From contig NZ_LMEA01000001.1 of the NCBI RefSeq assembly GCF_001425235.1, positions 657,855-721,854 on the forward strand: DNA of 64,000 bases. The letters are read 5' to 3'. Made by a program: the position numbers and the translations under genes. This document shows positions 1 through 15,000 of this stretch, in pieces. The notes under the pieces are model-generated. The model was given only the letters and a program-made list of their open reading frames with translations, was not told the DNA's origin and searched no databases. Every line of letters begins with the position of its first letter. Position 1 is the stretch's first letter. The stretch comes from Devosia sp. Root413D1 (GTDB taxonomy: Bacteria; Pseudomonadota; Alphaproteobacteria; Rhizobiales; Devosiaceae).

Positions 1-3000
1 GCGCAGATCATCGATGCCCAGCTCGGCGCGGCAAACGCCAAGATCGGCTCGGTGTCGGTGCGGGCGGACAACTCCGCCACCATCACGGCGGAGAACTCGG
101 CGGTCTCGACCGGTGAGGGCGCCTCCAAGATGCAGGCGCTGCAAATCGCCAACAACACCATCGGCTGGGCGCGCGGCAACCTGCTGTTCAATTCCGTCGA
201 GACCTTGCTGGGCGACTTTGTTGATGACGCCGACACGGGCCAGACCGTGGCCCTGCGCCAGCAAACCGTCTACGACGTCGAGGCGCGCATCACCAACTCG
301 AACGTGCAGTCTTCGGCCGACGTGCTGGTCGAGGCATTGTCGTCGGGTCTCATCACCGCGGTGCTGGATAACCGCGCATCGGCCGCGTTCCAGGCGATCG
401 CCCAGACCAAGTCGTCGTCGCTGGCCCTGGCTATCGCCGGCAACAAGATCTCCAACAGCGCCACCGCCAGGATCAACGCGGCCTCCACCGTTGCCGGCGC
501 GACGGTCACGGTGCGGGCGGTTAATTCCGCCATTATCGACACGCTGACCAATGTCGGTGCGGACAACACCACGGCGACGACCTATGGCGCCGACGTGCTC
601 AGCGATGTCGTCAGCGCTGTGGTCGACGACTACAAGTACACCACCAAATCCGGCACGCCGGGGTTCTTCGGTTCGGCGGAAAAGCTGACCTTCGGCGATA
701 AGGTACTGGTCCACGCCGAGATCAATCTCGATGAGCTGCTGCAGCCCAACACTATCGAAATCAAGGCCGGCGACCGGGTCCAGAAGGGCGGCGTCGTCTA
801 CGAATACGCCGGCCTCGACACCATCACCTCGCTGGGTGCCCTGCAGACTGAGACCTTCAGCAACACGGGCCGCTGGAAGGTAACCACCGGCAAGGCTGGC
901 GACGTCTACCAGTATATGGGCACGGCCACCGATCAGATCGATCTGGCCGAGGCCGACTTCACCGATTTCGGCCTGTGGAAGCAGCTGACCACCGACGACA
1001 TAATCTCGCCGGCCTTCGCCCAGACCCTGGTCAGCGCCAAGATGGGGCAGGCCAAGGCGACCAGCAAGGCCAAGGGCAAGGAATTCAAGGACCCGCTGAA
1101 GACCGGTAGCGCTGCCAAGGGCGGCATTTTCGCGCGCAACCAGGTCGACGCCTATGTGACGGCGGCAATCGAAAGCTCGACCATTGCCTCGACCGGCAAG
1201 ATCGACGTCACCGCCGACCAGATCGCGACGATCAAGGCGACCGATATCAGCGTCATCAGTTCCGAGAACGTCACCGACGGCAACGCCTCCAAGGCGTTCG
1301 GCGCGGTCTCGGTGTCCAACAGCATCCTGGGCGCCACCCTCGCGACGGTCAACGGCTCGACCATCAGCAAGGGGACGGGCGTCGGCAACGATCTGACCGT
1401 CCGCGGCACCAACGCGGCGACCATCGAATCCACCGCGCTCAGCGAGATGAGCGCCGGCGGCAAGGTGGTCAACGCGGTGATCGCCTTCAACTCGGTCGGC
1501 TGGAAACCGCAGAACCTGTTCCTCGATGCGGTCGATCTGATCATCGGCTCACCGGAAGTGGCGACGGCGCTCGGTAACGAGCAGGCGTTCTCGACCACCT
1601 CCTCGATCGTCAATTCGGACATCGACGTCGCGGGCTCGATCAGCGTTACCGCCGAGAACTCGGCCCGCATCACTGCGGTCACCGGCAACGAAGCCAAGCA
1701 AGAATGGTCGAACCCGTTCGGCGTCGTTGCCAAGCAGGGCGCCAAGGGCCTGGCGGTGGGCGCACTGCTCGCCATGAACAAGATCAGTGCCGGCGCCGAT
1801 GCGATCATCGACAACACCGGTGCCGTCAACAAGCAGGTCGAGGCGGACGAGTCGGTTCGCGTTGCCGCCGACAACGAAGCCAGCATTTCGGCCAACATCA
1901 AGGTGGTCGCGTCGGCGCTGCCGTCGAACACCCTGGCAGCCGTGCAGCAGCTGGTGACCGGCGTCGCCGGCCGCCTCGGCGCCGGCGACTATGATTACAC
2001 CAGCCAGTCGGGCACCCAGACCATCGAGAAGGGCGACAAGGTTCGCGTCTCGCTGGCCTATCTCAATGGCGAGGTCGATCTCGATACGCTGGGCGCTGGC
2101 GCCGCCGTCAACTTGATCCAGGGCGACATCGTCGAGAAAGGCGGGGAGATCTACCGCTATCTCGGCACCACGCCGATCACCGAGAATACCGGCATCGTTC
2201 TCACCAACACCGCGCTGTGGCTGAAGCTCGACGTGAATGCCGGCGAAATCTACGAGTATATCGGTGAGCCCGACCTGGCGCCGACCGACCTGGCGCTGAT
2301 CAACTATGGCGACGCCTTGCTCTGGAAGCAGCTGCGCACCGCCGACTACGAAGACATCTTCTTCCCTGAAATCGGCAACATCGTTGCCACCAATGCCAAG
2401 GCGATCGGGCTGTCAGTCGCCTATAACGAAGTCAAGGGCGACGCGACCGCCAAGATCGTCAACGCCGTAGTCGATGCCGATGGCTTCGGGGCGGATCCCG
2501 GCGACGTGGTCGTCGAGGCGACCAACACCTCGCAGATCTGGGCCTATTCCACCAACACGGTCTCCGCCTCGGGCGGCAGTGGCATCGACGGCTCGGGCAA
2601 GGTGCTCGGGGCTTCCGGCCAGATCGTCACCAATGTCGTGCTCGGCAAGGCCGCGGCCTCGCTCGAGGCCTCGACCATCACCGCTGCCGGCGATGTCGAC
2701 GTACTCGCCACCAACAACGCGGCGATCGACGCGCGGAATTACGCCTCCGCCGCTTCCGGTGCGACCGCGGTGGGCGTCACGCTCGCCTTCAACTCGGTGG
2801 GCTGGGCCCCGCAGAACATCCTGTTCAACACCATCGATACGCTGGTCGGCGCCAACTACATTTCCGACCTCGGCTTCGGCGGCAATATCGGTGCCGACGC
2901 GACGGCGACCATCGACGGCGGCACGGTCAATGCCGACGGCAAGATCACTGTCGCCGCCGACAATACCGCGCAGATCAACTCGACCGTCTCCAACACCGCG

Positions 3001-6000
3001 CAGACCACCACCTCGGCGCTCTATGGCGCCTCGGGCGCGGCGTATGGCGTCGTGCTGTCGGGCAACAAGGTCAGCGGCAAGGCGACCGCCACGATCAAGA
3101 ACGCCAAGACCGCGAGCGGCAAGGACATCACCGCGGGCCAGGGCGTCGCCGTCACCGCCAAGGACCAGAGCGGCATCTATTCCAACACCAAGCTGGTGGC
3201 GGAGACCTCGGTCACCAATGACGCCGGCGTCGGCATCATCCAGGAGACCCTCAACGACGTAATGGGGGCGGATTACGACACCCAGCCCGATCCTGCCGGC
3301 ACCAAGATCCGCGGCCTCAAGTATGGTGACCGCATCCGCCTCGACGACGCCTATGGCGATCCGACGATCGACATGTCATTCGGCATTCCGCCGACCAATG
3401 TGGCGATCAACGCCGGCGAGGTCATCCAGCTCGAGCCGGCGGCCGGCGAAGATGCCGGCCTCAAGTACCTGTATGTCGGCAGTGCGCCGTTCACCATCCC
3501 GAACGTCGACACCTTCAATTTCGCCACCTCGGCCAACTTCAAGCTGATCGGCGGCGACGCCGGCGCCATCTACACCTACATGGGCACCGCCGCGAGCGGC
3601 CAGAATACCGACCTGACCAAGCTCGACTTCACCGACCTCAACTACTGGAAGAAGGATCCGGTCACCGAGATCCTGCTGCACGACCTCAACCTGTCGGCGG
3701 CGCCGGCCAAGTCGATCGGCGCGCTGGTGGTGCTCAACGACGTGCGCGGCGGGGCCAGCGCCAGCATCAACAATGCCGAGGTTGAAGGCGGCGCCGGCAA
3801 CGTGACCGTCAGCGCCGAAGAGACGGCGACCCTGCGCGCTATCGCCGACAGCGCCATTGCGGCCATCGGCGGCAGCTCGCTGCCCTCCAACGTCTCGTTT
3901 GCGCCCAACCCCAAGCCGGGCAAGGACGGCACCACCAAGGCGGCCAAGGATACCGTGCTGGCGATCAACGGCACGCTGGCGACCAACCTCGTGCAGTCCA
4001 GCGCCGTAGCCGAGATCGTCAATTCGACCGTCACCGGCCAGGGCAATGTCGCAGTCGATGCAGTGAACGACGCCCAGATCAACGCCAAGACGCTTGCCGC
4101 GGCTTCGACCAGCGGCGGCAATACCGCCGGCGTGGTGATGGCGTTCAACTCGGTCGGCTGGAACACCCAGAACGTCCTGTTCAACGGCATCGATGCGATC
4201 CTCGGCGACGATTTCCTCGCCGCCGACGCTTTCAACGGCAAGAATCCGGCGATCGCCAGCGCCAAGATCACCTCGAGCACCATCGACATCTCCGGCGACC
4301 TCAGCGTCACCGCCGACAACACCGCCATCATCGACGCCGAAGTCAGCAACGAGGCGACCTCGTCGACCACTTCGATCGCCGGCACCGACGGCAAGGCGCT
4401 GGGCTTCATCATCGCCAGCAACAAGGTGGCGGGCGGCGCAACCGCGACGATCGACAACAGCGCGGCTCCGACGGCCGTCATCGAGGCCGACGACGTCACG
4501 GTGAAGGCGAGCGACGACGGCGAGATTCTCGCGGTCGGCAACATCAAGGCCATCGCCAAGATCAGCAACGACTACGGCATCAGCATTGCCACCAACGTCA
4601 TCCAGTCGCTGATCGAGAGCTACAAATACACCACCAAGTCGGGCACGCAGACGCTGAACGACGGGGATCTCGTCTATATCGGCGACGACTATTCTGTTGC
4701 AGCCGACCAAGGCAAGATCTTCAAGTATTCCGGCCCTGATGGCGTCGCGATCGACCTCAGCGGCAACATCACCACCAACGCCGCCTTCTCCGAGTTCAGC
4801 GTTTCGAAGGGCGTCGAGCTCATCAACTCGCTGACCTCCAACCTCGCCGGCGGCAAGGCCACCGGCGTCGGCGCCATGGCCATCCTCAACCTGGTCGAGG
4901 GTAACGCCGATGCGTTGGTCACCGGCACCAAGCTGACGCTGACCGGCGACCTCGACATCGAGTCCGAGAAGACCGGCCTGATCGATGCTGATCTGACGGC
5001 GCGCGTCGAAGTGACCGGCGGCACCAACGCCCAGTCGAGCTCGGTGGCGATCAATGCCGTGATCTCGACCAACAACGTGCTCGGCACCACCAGCGCCAAG
5101 CTGCTAGGCAGCACCGTCACCTCCGCTGACAACGTCTCGGTCATCGCCAACAACACCTCGACCATCGACGCCACGCTCGACGCCGACACCATCTCCAAGC
5201 AGACTTCGGTCGGGGTGACGCTCGCCTTCAATTCGGTGGGCGTGCAAAACCAGAACTTCCTGTTCAACACCGTCGATGCGCTGGTCGGCACCGACCTCGT
5301 CGATACCATCCAAGGAGCGCCGCCGGTCGCCACCACGGCGCTCATCGACAACACCACGATCGATGCCAGCGGCGACCTCAATGTCGAGGCGCATGGCGAT
5401 CAGACCATCAACGCCGAAATCTCCAACTTCGTGCGCACCCTGCGCGGTGGTGGCGGCAACGCCATCAGCGTCGGCGCTGTCATCGCGCTGAACCGGGTCA
5501 CCTCGACGGTCAACGCCACCATCAGCAACTCGAGCCAGGTCTATGCCGATGGCGACGTGCTGGTCGATGCCGACAACACCGCCAACATCACTTCCGAGGT
5601 TGTGCAGCCGGTGATCGCGCTGGCGGCTGACTTGTTCACCGGCGGTGGCACCAAGAGCTTCGCCATCAGCCTCGTGGTGTCGCGCAACATCATCCGCGCC
5701 GACATCGACGCGGCGATCGACGATGTCGACGATTTCGATGCCGGCTCGGTGACGGTCAGCGCCGACCAGGCGAGCACGATCGAGAGCATGGCCGCTGCGG
5801 CCGCGGTCGCCGGGGCGGTAGCGCTCAGCGGCGCCACGACCAGCGTCAGCGGCGGCGCCGCCATCTCCAATAACGCGCTGCTCGGCAGCGCCGAAGCAAC
5901 GATCCTCGATTCCGACGTTTCTGCTCCGGCCGGTACCGTGCAAGTGCATGCCGGGAACGCCGCCGACATCGACGCCAAAGTGCTGGCGGCTGCTGTCGCG

Positions 6001-9000
6001 GTGTCCGGCAGCTTTGGTGGCGCCTCGAACGGCGTCGCCATCGGCGCGGCGCTGGCGTTCAACTATATCGGCTATACCGGTTCGATCACCCAGGTCGGCA
6101 CCGCCACGCCGCTGAAGACCGAGGCGAGCGTCCGCAACTCGACGGTGTCGGGCAAGAAGGTCAAGGTCGACGGCAGCTCGACGGCGACCATCGACGCTAC
6201 CGTCGCGGCCGCGGCCGTGGCGATCGGTGCGTCGTCATCCAATGCCAAGCAGTTCGGCATCGCCGGTGCGATCGTTGAAAACCGCATCGCCGCCGATACG
6301 ACCGCCACCGTCGATGGTGGCGCCACCGGCGCATCGACCGTCACACTCGGCACCGACGGCCTCGAGGTCGGCGCCGTCAGCAACAACACCATCACAGCGA
6401 TTGCGGCAGCAGGCAGCGTCACCGCTGCCCTTTCAGGCGGCAGCTCGGTCGCGGTATCGATCGCCGCCGGCGTGGCGCTCAACGACATCAAAGGCACCAC
6501 CAAGGCCCATGTCGAGGATACCACGGTCACCGGCACCGGCGGGGTCTCGGTCAAGGCCGAGGACCTTTCCAAAATCTCCGCGACTGCGGCGGCGGCGGCA
6601 TTCACCCTCAGCGGCAGCCCGAGCAACGGCGTCTCGGTCAGCGGCGGCGGCGCCGGGGCCAGTAACGTCATCGCCACCGATGTGCTCGCCACCATCCTGA
6701 CCTCGACCCTCACGGTCGGCGGCGGCGTGCTGGTCGATGCGCATTCGAAGCAGGATATCGACGCCACCATCGTCGCTGCCGCCTTTGCGGTAGGCATCGG
6801 CGGTTCCAACGGCGTTGCGGTCGGCTTCGGTGTCTCGGTCGCCGAGAACCTGATCACCGGCGCCGCGGCAACACAGGCCCAGGTCAAGGCTCATATCAGC
6901 AGCAGCGATGTCACCTCGGGTGGCGCGGTCGAAGTCACCGCGCTTTCCGAAGGCAAGATCGACGCCACCGTTGTTGCGGCCTCGATGGCCATCGGCATCG
7001 GCGGCTCGGTGGGCGTGGCGCTCGGCGGCGCCGGCGCGGGCACTCACAATGCCATCACCGTCGCGACCTCGGCGCTGATCGACGGCGCGACCTCCGACAT
7101 CATCGGCGACTCGATCAAGGTTTCCGCCGAGGACAAGTCCGATATCGACGTGCTGACCGGCGCCGCCTCGGTGGCGCTGGCGGTCGGCTCGACCGGTGCC
7201 GGCATCGCGCTCGGCATCGCCGTGGCGCTCAACGAGATCAGTGCCGGCGTCACCGCTTCGGCGGCCGGCGTGGCGCAGCTCAAGACCAATTCGGGGAACC
7301 TGTCGGTCAACGCCAAGCGCGATGCGAAGATCAACGCCAAGGCCTATGCGGCATCCTTCGGTGCCGGCTTCGGCAGCGTCGGCGTCGCCGTCAGCGGCGC
7401 GGGTGCCGCGGCGCAGAACAAGATCGGTGGCGACGTGGTCGCCTCGATCGCCAGCGTGGCCAGCGTCGACGTCACCGGCAGCGTGCTGGTCGAGGCCGAT
7501 TCCACCTCCAAGATCGATGCGGAGATCGCCGCGGTTGCCGTTTCGGTCGCCGCCGGCGCTACCGGTGTCGGCGTCGGCATCGGCATTTCGGTCGCCCTCA
7601 ACACCATCGGCGATTGGGACGATGGCGGACTCACCTACCAGGAACTCATCGACACCGAAGATCCGCTGACCACCGCGGAGCTCACCAGCACGGCCGAGGT
7701 CAAGGCTTTCATCGACCAGTCCAAGGTCACCGCGACCGGCGCGGTCGATGTGAGCGCCATCTCCGACCAGACCATCGATGCGACGGTGGTCGCCGCGGCC
7801 GGCGCCCTGGCCGGCGGCTCGGTTGGCGTGGGTGTCTCCGCTGCGGGCGTTTACGTCGAGAACCTCATCGCCGTCGAAACTAGCGCCTATATCTCGGGCA
7901 AGGCTGCAGTCGGCAATACCGCCGCCACCAAGGCGGAGATCGATGCGGCCAGTGTCAGCATCAGCGCCGAAAACACCTCCGATATCGAGGCGCTGGCCGG
8001 CGCAGCTTCACTTGCCGTCGGCATTGGCGCCACCGGCGTCGGGGTCAGCGTCGGTATCGCCATCGCCAAGAACACCATCGACGGTGGCGTCAGCGCCTAT
8101 GCGACCGACGCCGATATCTCGGTGACCGACATCGTCGACCGGCCGAGCGGCTCCAATCCGCCCGCCGCAGCGACGCCTGGGACGATCCAGATCTCGGCCA
8201 CGCTCGACAACACCATCGAAGCCACCTCCGCTGCGGCGGCTGTCGCCATCAGCGGTGGCGCCGTCGGCGTCTCGGTTTCCGGTGGCGGCGCGGTGGCGCT
8301 CAATACCGTGCTCGGCAGCGCCACGGCCTATGCGGCAGACAGCGTGCTCGATGCGGGTGGCGATATCGACGTCACAGCCGACAGTACCTCCGACATCGAC
8401 GCCCAGGTCCTCGCGGTTGCGGGATCGGCGGCCTTTGGCGGCGTCGGCGTTGCGGCCTCGATCGGCGTCGGCATTGCCCGTAACAATATCGGCTACGTCA
8501 CCAACGGCGCCGACCTCGCTCCGACTTATGATCCGATCGTGGTCAAGGCGTATCTCGAGGACACCGAGGTCGAGAGCTTCGGCGAGCTCTCGCTCGATGC
8601 CACCTCCAGCGAAACCATTGATGCCAAGGTGATCTCTGGCTCTGTGGCGATCGCCGCCGGCGGCGTTGGCGTCGCGGCGGCCGGCGCCGGCTCGGAAACC
8701 AGCAACCACGTCGGGGTGGAAACCTCGGCCTATATCTCCGGCGATGGCGCCGGCATCACTGCCGGTGACCTCAGCATCGCCGCCGACGACACCATCGACA
8801 TGGAAGCCTATGCGGGCGCCGCGTCGATCGCTGGCGCGGCCGGCGTCTATGGCGGCGCGGCATCGATCGCTGTGACCGTGGCCGAGAACTTCAGCAAGTC
8901 GACGGTAAAGGCCTATATTGCGGACGCTGGCGCCGTGGTGGTCACCGGCACGGTGGCCAAGGACGCCCTGGGCTATTTCAATCGTCTCAAGGACGGGGTG

Positions 9001-12000
9001 GTGGCGACGCCCGACCCGCTGCAGTTCCAGCTCGCGACCGGTAAGGTCGAGATCGGTGCAACCAGCGATATTACGCTCGATGCCACGGCCGAACTCGCTT
9101 CGGTGGCGGTCAACCTCAGCATCGGCCCGACCTTGGCCGGCGGCGGCGCCAAGACCACCAACAACGTGGTCGCCGTGACCGACGCCTATATCAACCACAG
9201 CACCCTCAATGTGAACGGCGATATCGAAATCACCGCCGACACCGATGTCACGACGACCGCGGTCAATCGCGCGCTCACCGTGGCCGCCGGGCTGTTCAGC
9301 CTTGCGGTCTCGGGCCTCGATGCCGATACCGATATTGATATCGACAACACTGCCCGCACGTTCGGCACCTCCAGCATCGACGCGCGTGATGTAACGCTGC
9401 GCGCCACCGCGACGCCATCCGCCAGTGCGGAGACCGAGGCGGCCACCGGCGGTGTCCTCGCCGTCGGCGTTTCGAAGGCCGACGTCGATGTCGATGTGCT
9501 CTCGAAGACCGAGACGACCAATACCAGTTTCGCCGTTCGTGACCTGACATTGCAGGCCGAGGAGGCGCGCGCCTCCGCCACGGCCAATACGGCCTATGCC
9601 TCGTCGCAGGGCATTGTCGGGGCGCTGATCGGCGCCGATGCCACCGTCACCAATGCCGACCATATCGGCGCCATCTCGGCGCTGCTCGGCACCGGCACCT
9701 CGATCGTCGCTTCCGGCACTGTGGCCGCCACGGCGCGCGGCGACAACCGGCAGCGCGCCGCCTCCGACAGCGCCGCCTTCGGCCTCGTCGCCGCCGGCGC
9801 CACCAAGGCCACGGCAACCTCCACCTCGAACACCAAGGCAGAGGTTGCTGCCAACGTCAGCATCACCGCTGGTGATCTGGTGGTGCGCGCCAACGGCAAT
9901 GACGACAACGCCTCGTCGGCCAGTCCCGGCGCCGGCGGCCTCGTCGGTATCGCCTCGGGCGAGGCTGACACCGTGGCGAATGTCGCTTCGGAAGCCAAGA
10001 TCGGCGGCAACGCGCAGATCACCCTGCTGGCCAATGCCACGACCGGCGCCACCGGTGCGCTGCGGCTCGCCTCCGACCAGAACACCCTCGCCAATAACGA
10101 GATTAAGACCAGCTCGTATGGCGTGATCTCGGGCAACGGCACCTCGGCCACCAACGACGTCAACGCCAACAGCACGGCGCGCTTCGCCAACAGCGCCGAT
10201 ATCATCGCCGCCAGCATCTCGGCCTCCGCTGCCAATCACTTCACCAAGGCCGATATCGGCACCAATGTCGACGGCATCTCGGCCGGCGCCATCAGCATCG
10301 CCGGCTCCGAGATCCGCACCGACCTGTCGCTCAGGACGCTGACCATCGTCGAGGACAACGTCACGCTGACGGTGCAGAACGCCTCGCCCGATGCCGGTGG
10401 CATTTCGCTCTCGACCTTCAACGACATCTTCTATGCCGACACCGTCGCCTATAAGGGCGGTGGCGTGATCTCCGGCATCGGCGCCTCGAGCACGCTCGAC
10501 ACCAAGGATGACGCGGGCGACGACGACGACAATGGCAACGGTGTCGTCGGCACGGTGCAGATCGGCACCAACCCGGCAACGACCAGCAACTCAAACATCA
10601 AGATCAGCTCGACCGGCGACGTTCGCCTCGCCTCGAACAGTGAAGTCGACGCCACCATCAAGGTCAGCGTCGACAACTACGGCTTCCTCACCGCCTCGGC
10701 GGCGCAGAGCGTGCTCGAGATCAATCCGGTCCACAACATCACCATCGGCGGGGGCGCCGAGATCAAGGCGCTGCGCCACGTCCGCATGCTGACCGGCATG
10801 GACGAGAGCTTCACCCGCGACAGCTACAAGCTCGCGACCTATGCCGACACGCTGGCCGGCAGCGTCATTCCGCTCGACAAGGTGCGCAACGACAGCCTGC
10901 TGTTCATCACCAACCGCATCGACGTAATGGACGGTGCGACGGTGCTGTCGGGTGGCAATGTCGACGTCCTGGCCGACACCTTCGCGCTCGCCAATATCAT
11001 CTCGCAGGGCAAGAGCCGGAACTGGGCCACCGCCGTCAGCGACGGCATCAACAGCGCGCTGGGCGGCGCCGAGACCTTCACCAGCAATGGCGGCTCGGAG
11101 GTGGATTCCGTCGTCAACGTGGACGGCACCATCCGCACCGGCCTTAACCGCGTCGTCAACGTGGTGATCGAGTCGGTCGGCGGAACGCAGGCCAACCCCA
11201 CGGCGGTGATCACCGCAAAGGGTGCGGACGGCTCGGCGATCGACACCGTCACGGTGAAGCTGGTCAAGAAGCAGCTCACCTCCAACTACGTCGACGAGCT
11301 GGTCAAGGCGCGTGTTGAATACGACAAGTATCGCGACGACGCCGTGGTGCGCGCCTTCTGGCAGGGCGAGATCAAGCGCCTGACCCGCGAACTCATCTTC
11401 CTCGGTCTCGCGGAACCGCCGCGGGACGATAACGGCAATGTCATCGTCGCGATCGACCCGGTCACCAACCAGCAGGTCGTCATCCCGGTGCTTCGCGAAG
11501 TGCTGACGATTGTCGTCGACCCGATCTTCGCTTCGGCCGGCCGGATTCACGTCATGGCCGATGTCCTGCAGGGCGATGGTACGCTCGATGCGCCCGGCGA
11601 CGTGTCGGTCAGCATCGAGAACAAGACCCAGGCCTTCCTCGACATCAAGGGGATCACCATCCCCGAGAACAATGGCGGCGTGTTCCTCAACGGCCTGCAG
11701 AACGAGATCTCGGCCTCGACCAGCGAAGCCGTGGCCAACGGCAAGATCGACACGGCCAACGCCAGCAACGTCGCGACCAAGAACAACAAGGACGACACCG
11801 GCTTCGACCACACTTGGGTCGCCGGCGACGCCAATTTCGACATCACGCTCACGCCCGGCATCCGCACCGATGCCAGCATTCTGATCAAGAACAGCTGGCA
11901 GCGCAGCAGCACCGACCAGCCCTGGCCGGGGATTACCGTGTCGGGCGCCATCGACGCGATCACCAGCGATGTGATCATCGACAACTCGATCGGCTCGGGC

Positions 12001-15000
12001 GACATCACCATCAATGCCGAGATCGACGCCAATTCCGTCGACCTCAGGACCCAGGGCTATGTGCTGATCGACCTGCCGCCGGGCAGCGTCTACCACTCGG
12101 GCGGCAACCCCTACGAGGACTGGAAGGCCATCTCCACCGATGGTGGCGTCGGTGACATTACCTCGCCGGCCGCCGGCACCAACCTCGTGGCGCAGCCGCC
12201 CAAGCCGGGCATCACCGCCAACCGGGTGTCGATCACCGCCGAGTTCATCGACCTCAACGGGGTGATCACCAGCGGCAAGGAGGATTATGTCCTCAACCTC
12301 AACCAGGCGACGATCAACGAGATCGCCCTGATCGAGAAAGGCAAGCCGACCACCAAGCAGGTGCTGCTGAAGAGCGCCAGCACCGGCGCGTTCAACGCCT
12401 ACTGGGACGTCGAGACCAAGAAGATCGTCATCGAGGAATTCCGCGTTCCTGGCGGCTCGATCACCATCACCGGCAACCTGCTCAATACCGGCAACGGCAT
12501 CATCGAGGCGCTGGGCGGCTACGTCCACGTCAAGGTGGTCAACGACACCAATTATGACGTGGTGATCAGGCAGCTCGACGTGCGCGATCGTGGCGCCGGT
12601 ACCATCCGGCTTAACGACAAGGCCAAGGCGACCAATGCCGACGGCTACAAGCAGACCTGGTATCAGGTGAACGACGACGGCACCGTCACGGTCCGCGAGA
12701 GCCAGTTCAAGCTGGAGACCACTCCGGGCTCCAGCGCCACTGCTCCCGGCAAGCGCGCGTATGAAGAGATCGCCGCCAGCGTGGCCACCACCAACCATGT
12801 GGCGGGTGTGGATGGACCCTATCGCGAGACTTTCACCTACAAGCCGCAGGAAGGCTGGCGCTTCGGCTGGACGGTCGGCAAGGTCGTCGAGACCAAGGAC
12901 ACCAGCGTCTACACCACCTCGAAGTGGCTGGGCATCGATGCGTTCTCCCCCGATGCTTTCGACGCGTTGCCGTCGGTCATCACCGTCATCGAGGGCCCCT
13001 CGCTGATCGACAACTCGATCTTCTTCTACCGTGACACCGTCGACGCCGCGAGCGCCACCGATGCGGACGCCGTCCACACCTATGAGTCCGACGAATTCAA
13101 CCTGGACGAACAGCGGTTCTACAAGGACCTGCCGACGATCAGCCACTGGTACGGCACCAAGGACTACCGAAAGCAGGAAGATATCCTGTCGACCGACCAG
13201 ACCAACGGCCGGCACACCATCGAAGCCGACCGTCCGGTCACCATCCGCTTCACCGGTTATGAAGAGGCGCGGGTCGAGATCGACTCGAACGGCACCGGCA
13301 ATGTGATCATCGAAGGCGGCATCCTCAACGAGACCGGCCTCACCAAGATCACCTCCGAGGGCAGCATCGACACCTCGCACGCACAATCCGTGGTGCAGGG
13401 CGTGCGCATCGAGCTCGACGCCAAGAACGATATCGGCGCCGACAACATGGCCAATGTCGGGGAAACCGGCGGCACGCTCACCAACATAAAGCCGATCAAC
13501 ATCGACCTGGTGGACAAGTATCCCCCGGGCTATTTCAAGACCGACACCTTTGCCCAGCTGACCGCCACGTCGCGGACCGGCGGCGTCTACCTCAACGAAA
13601 TCTCGGGCGACATGTCGGTGGTCTCGGTGACCGCGTCGCAGGGCGACGTCGTGCTGGTGGCGCAGGCGGGTATCGTCGCCGCCGAAACCGCGGCCGGGGT
13701 GTTTGCCAACGGCCTCGTCACCGGCAATTCGATCGACCTGATTGCCGACCGCTATGTCTCGCAGGACCAGGGCCTGCCGGATGGCGCCGTCGGCGGCATC
13801 GGCAACGGTGCGGCGCGGCCGCTGCAGATCAACTCCGGAGCGCTCGCCGAACACCGCGTCACCATCAAGGCGGTGGGCGACGTCGCGGTGCGCGAGACCG
13901 CCGGCGACCTTCGCCTGATCGCCGCCGAGACCCAAGGCAACGTCTACATCAAGGTGGATGCCGGCTCGCTGACCGACGCCGATTTCACCGTGCAGAAAGA
14001 CCTGCGCAGCCGCGAGCAACTGCTCGCCGGCATGTGGAAGGATCTGCAGCTCACCGTAGGCACCGGCGTCAACGAGAAAATCTCGGACACGCTCACCGGC
14101 TATGAGAGCTGGAAGCGGCAGGAGTACCAGGCCTATTGGCAGATGAAGGGTCAGTTCAACGGCACCTCCGTCAAGCTGACCGCGCTCGAGGTCGCCTATT
14201 TCCAGGGCCTCTACCCCAATCCGACGGACGCAGCCAGCCAGATCGCCACCCTCGAGGCGTCGCGCACCCAGCAGTATCTGGCGCTCAAGGCCGTCTACGA
14301 AGGCTATGGCGATACCCAGCGCACCGATATCGACGCGGCCTATCAGCAGTATTGGGCCTACCGGACGGCGCAGCCCAACACCGCCGGGTCGATCACCATC
14401 ACCGGTGCCGCGCTGACCGCCCTGCAGAACCAGCTGCGGACCGAAGCGCTGTTCAAGAATGCCAACCTTGCCACTCCGCTGGAGGATGCGGCCCTCGACG
14501 CCTATGTCACCGCGTTCATCGCGACCGGCGTCAGCGCGGAACAACTCCGGCAGACCAACGACTACCACGACCTGCACAAGATGTTCGGCAGGCTCGGGGA
14601 AACGTCGCAGACCTGGGACAAGACCGGGCCGAACTACAAGTACCTGTTCGCCGTTGGCACGGTGAAGGCCGACCTGACCGCCGGCGTGAAAGTCTGGACC
14701 GAGGACGAACTGCTGTTCGCCTTTGGCTCGGGCATCTTCAAGCCGGTCACCGACACCGAAACGGTGATCGAGGCCAACAATGTCGATACTGCCGGCAACC
14801 TGACCATCGACGCCAACAAGAATATCGGCAAGGTCGCCGACGCGCTGGTGATCACTCTGGGCGCCACGCCGGCCTCGCTGACCGAGGATGAGCGCGTCGC
14901 CATCGCTTCGGCCGAGCGGCAGGACATCGTGTTCGCCAAAAAGGTCGAGCAGGGTCTTGCTGTCAGCTTCGGCAACAACGCACTCGGCAAGGGCACGATC

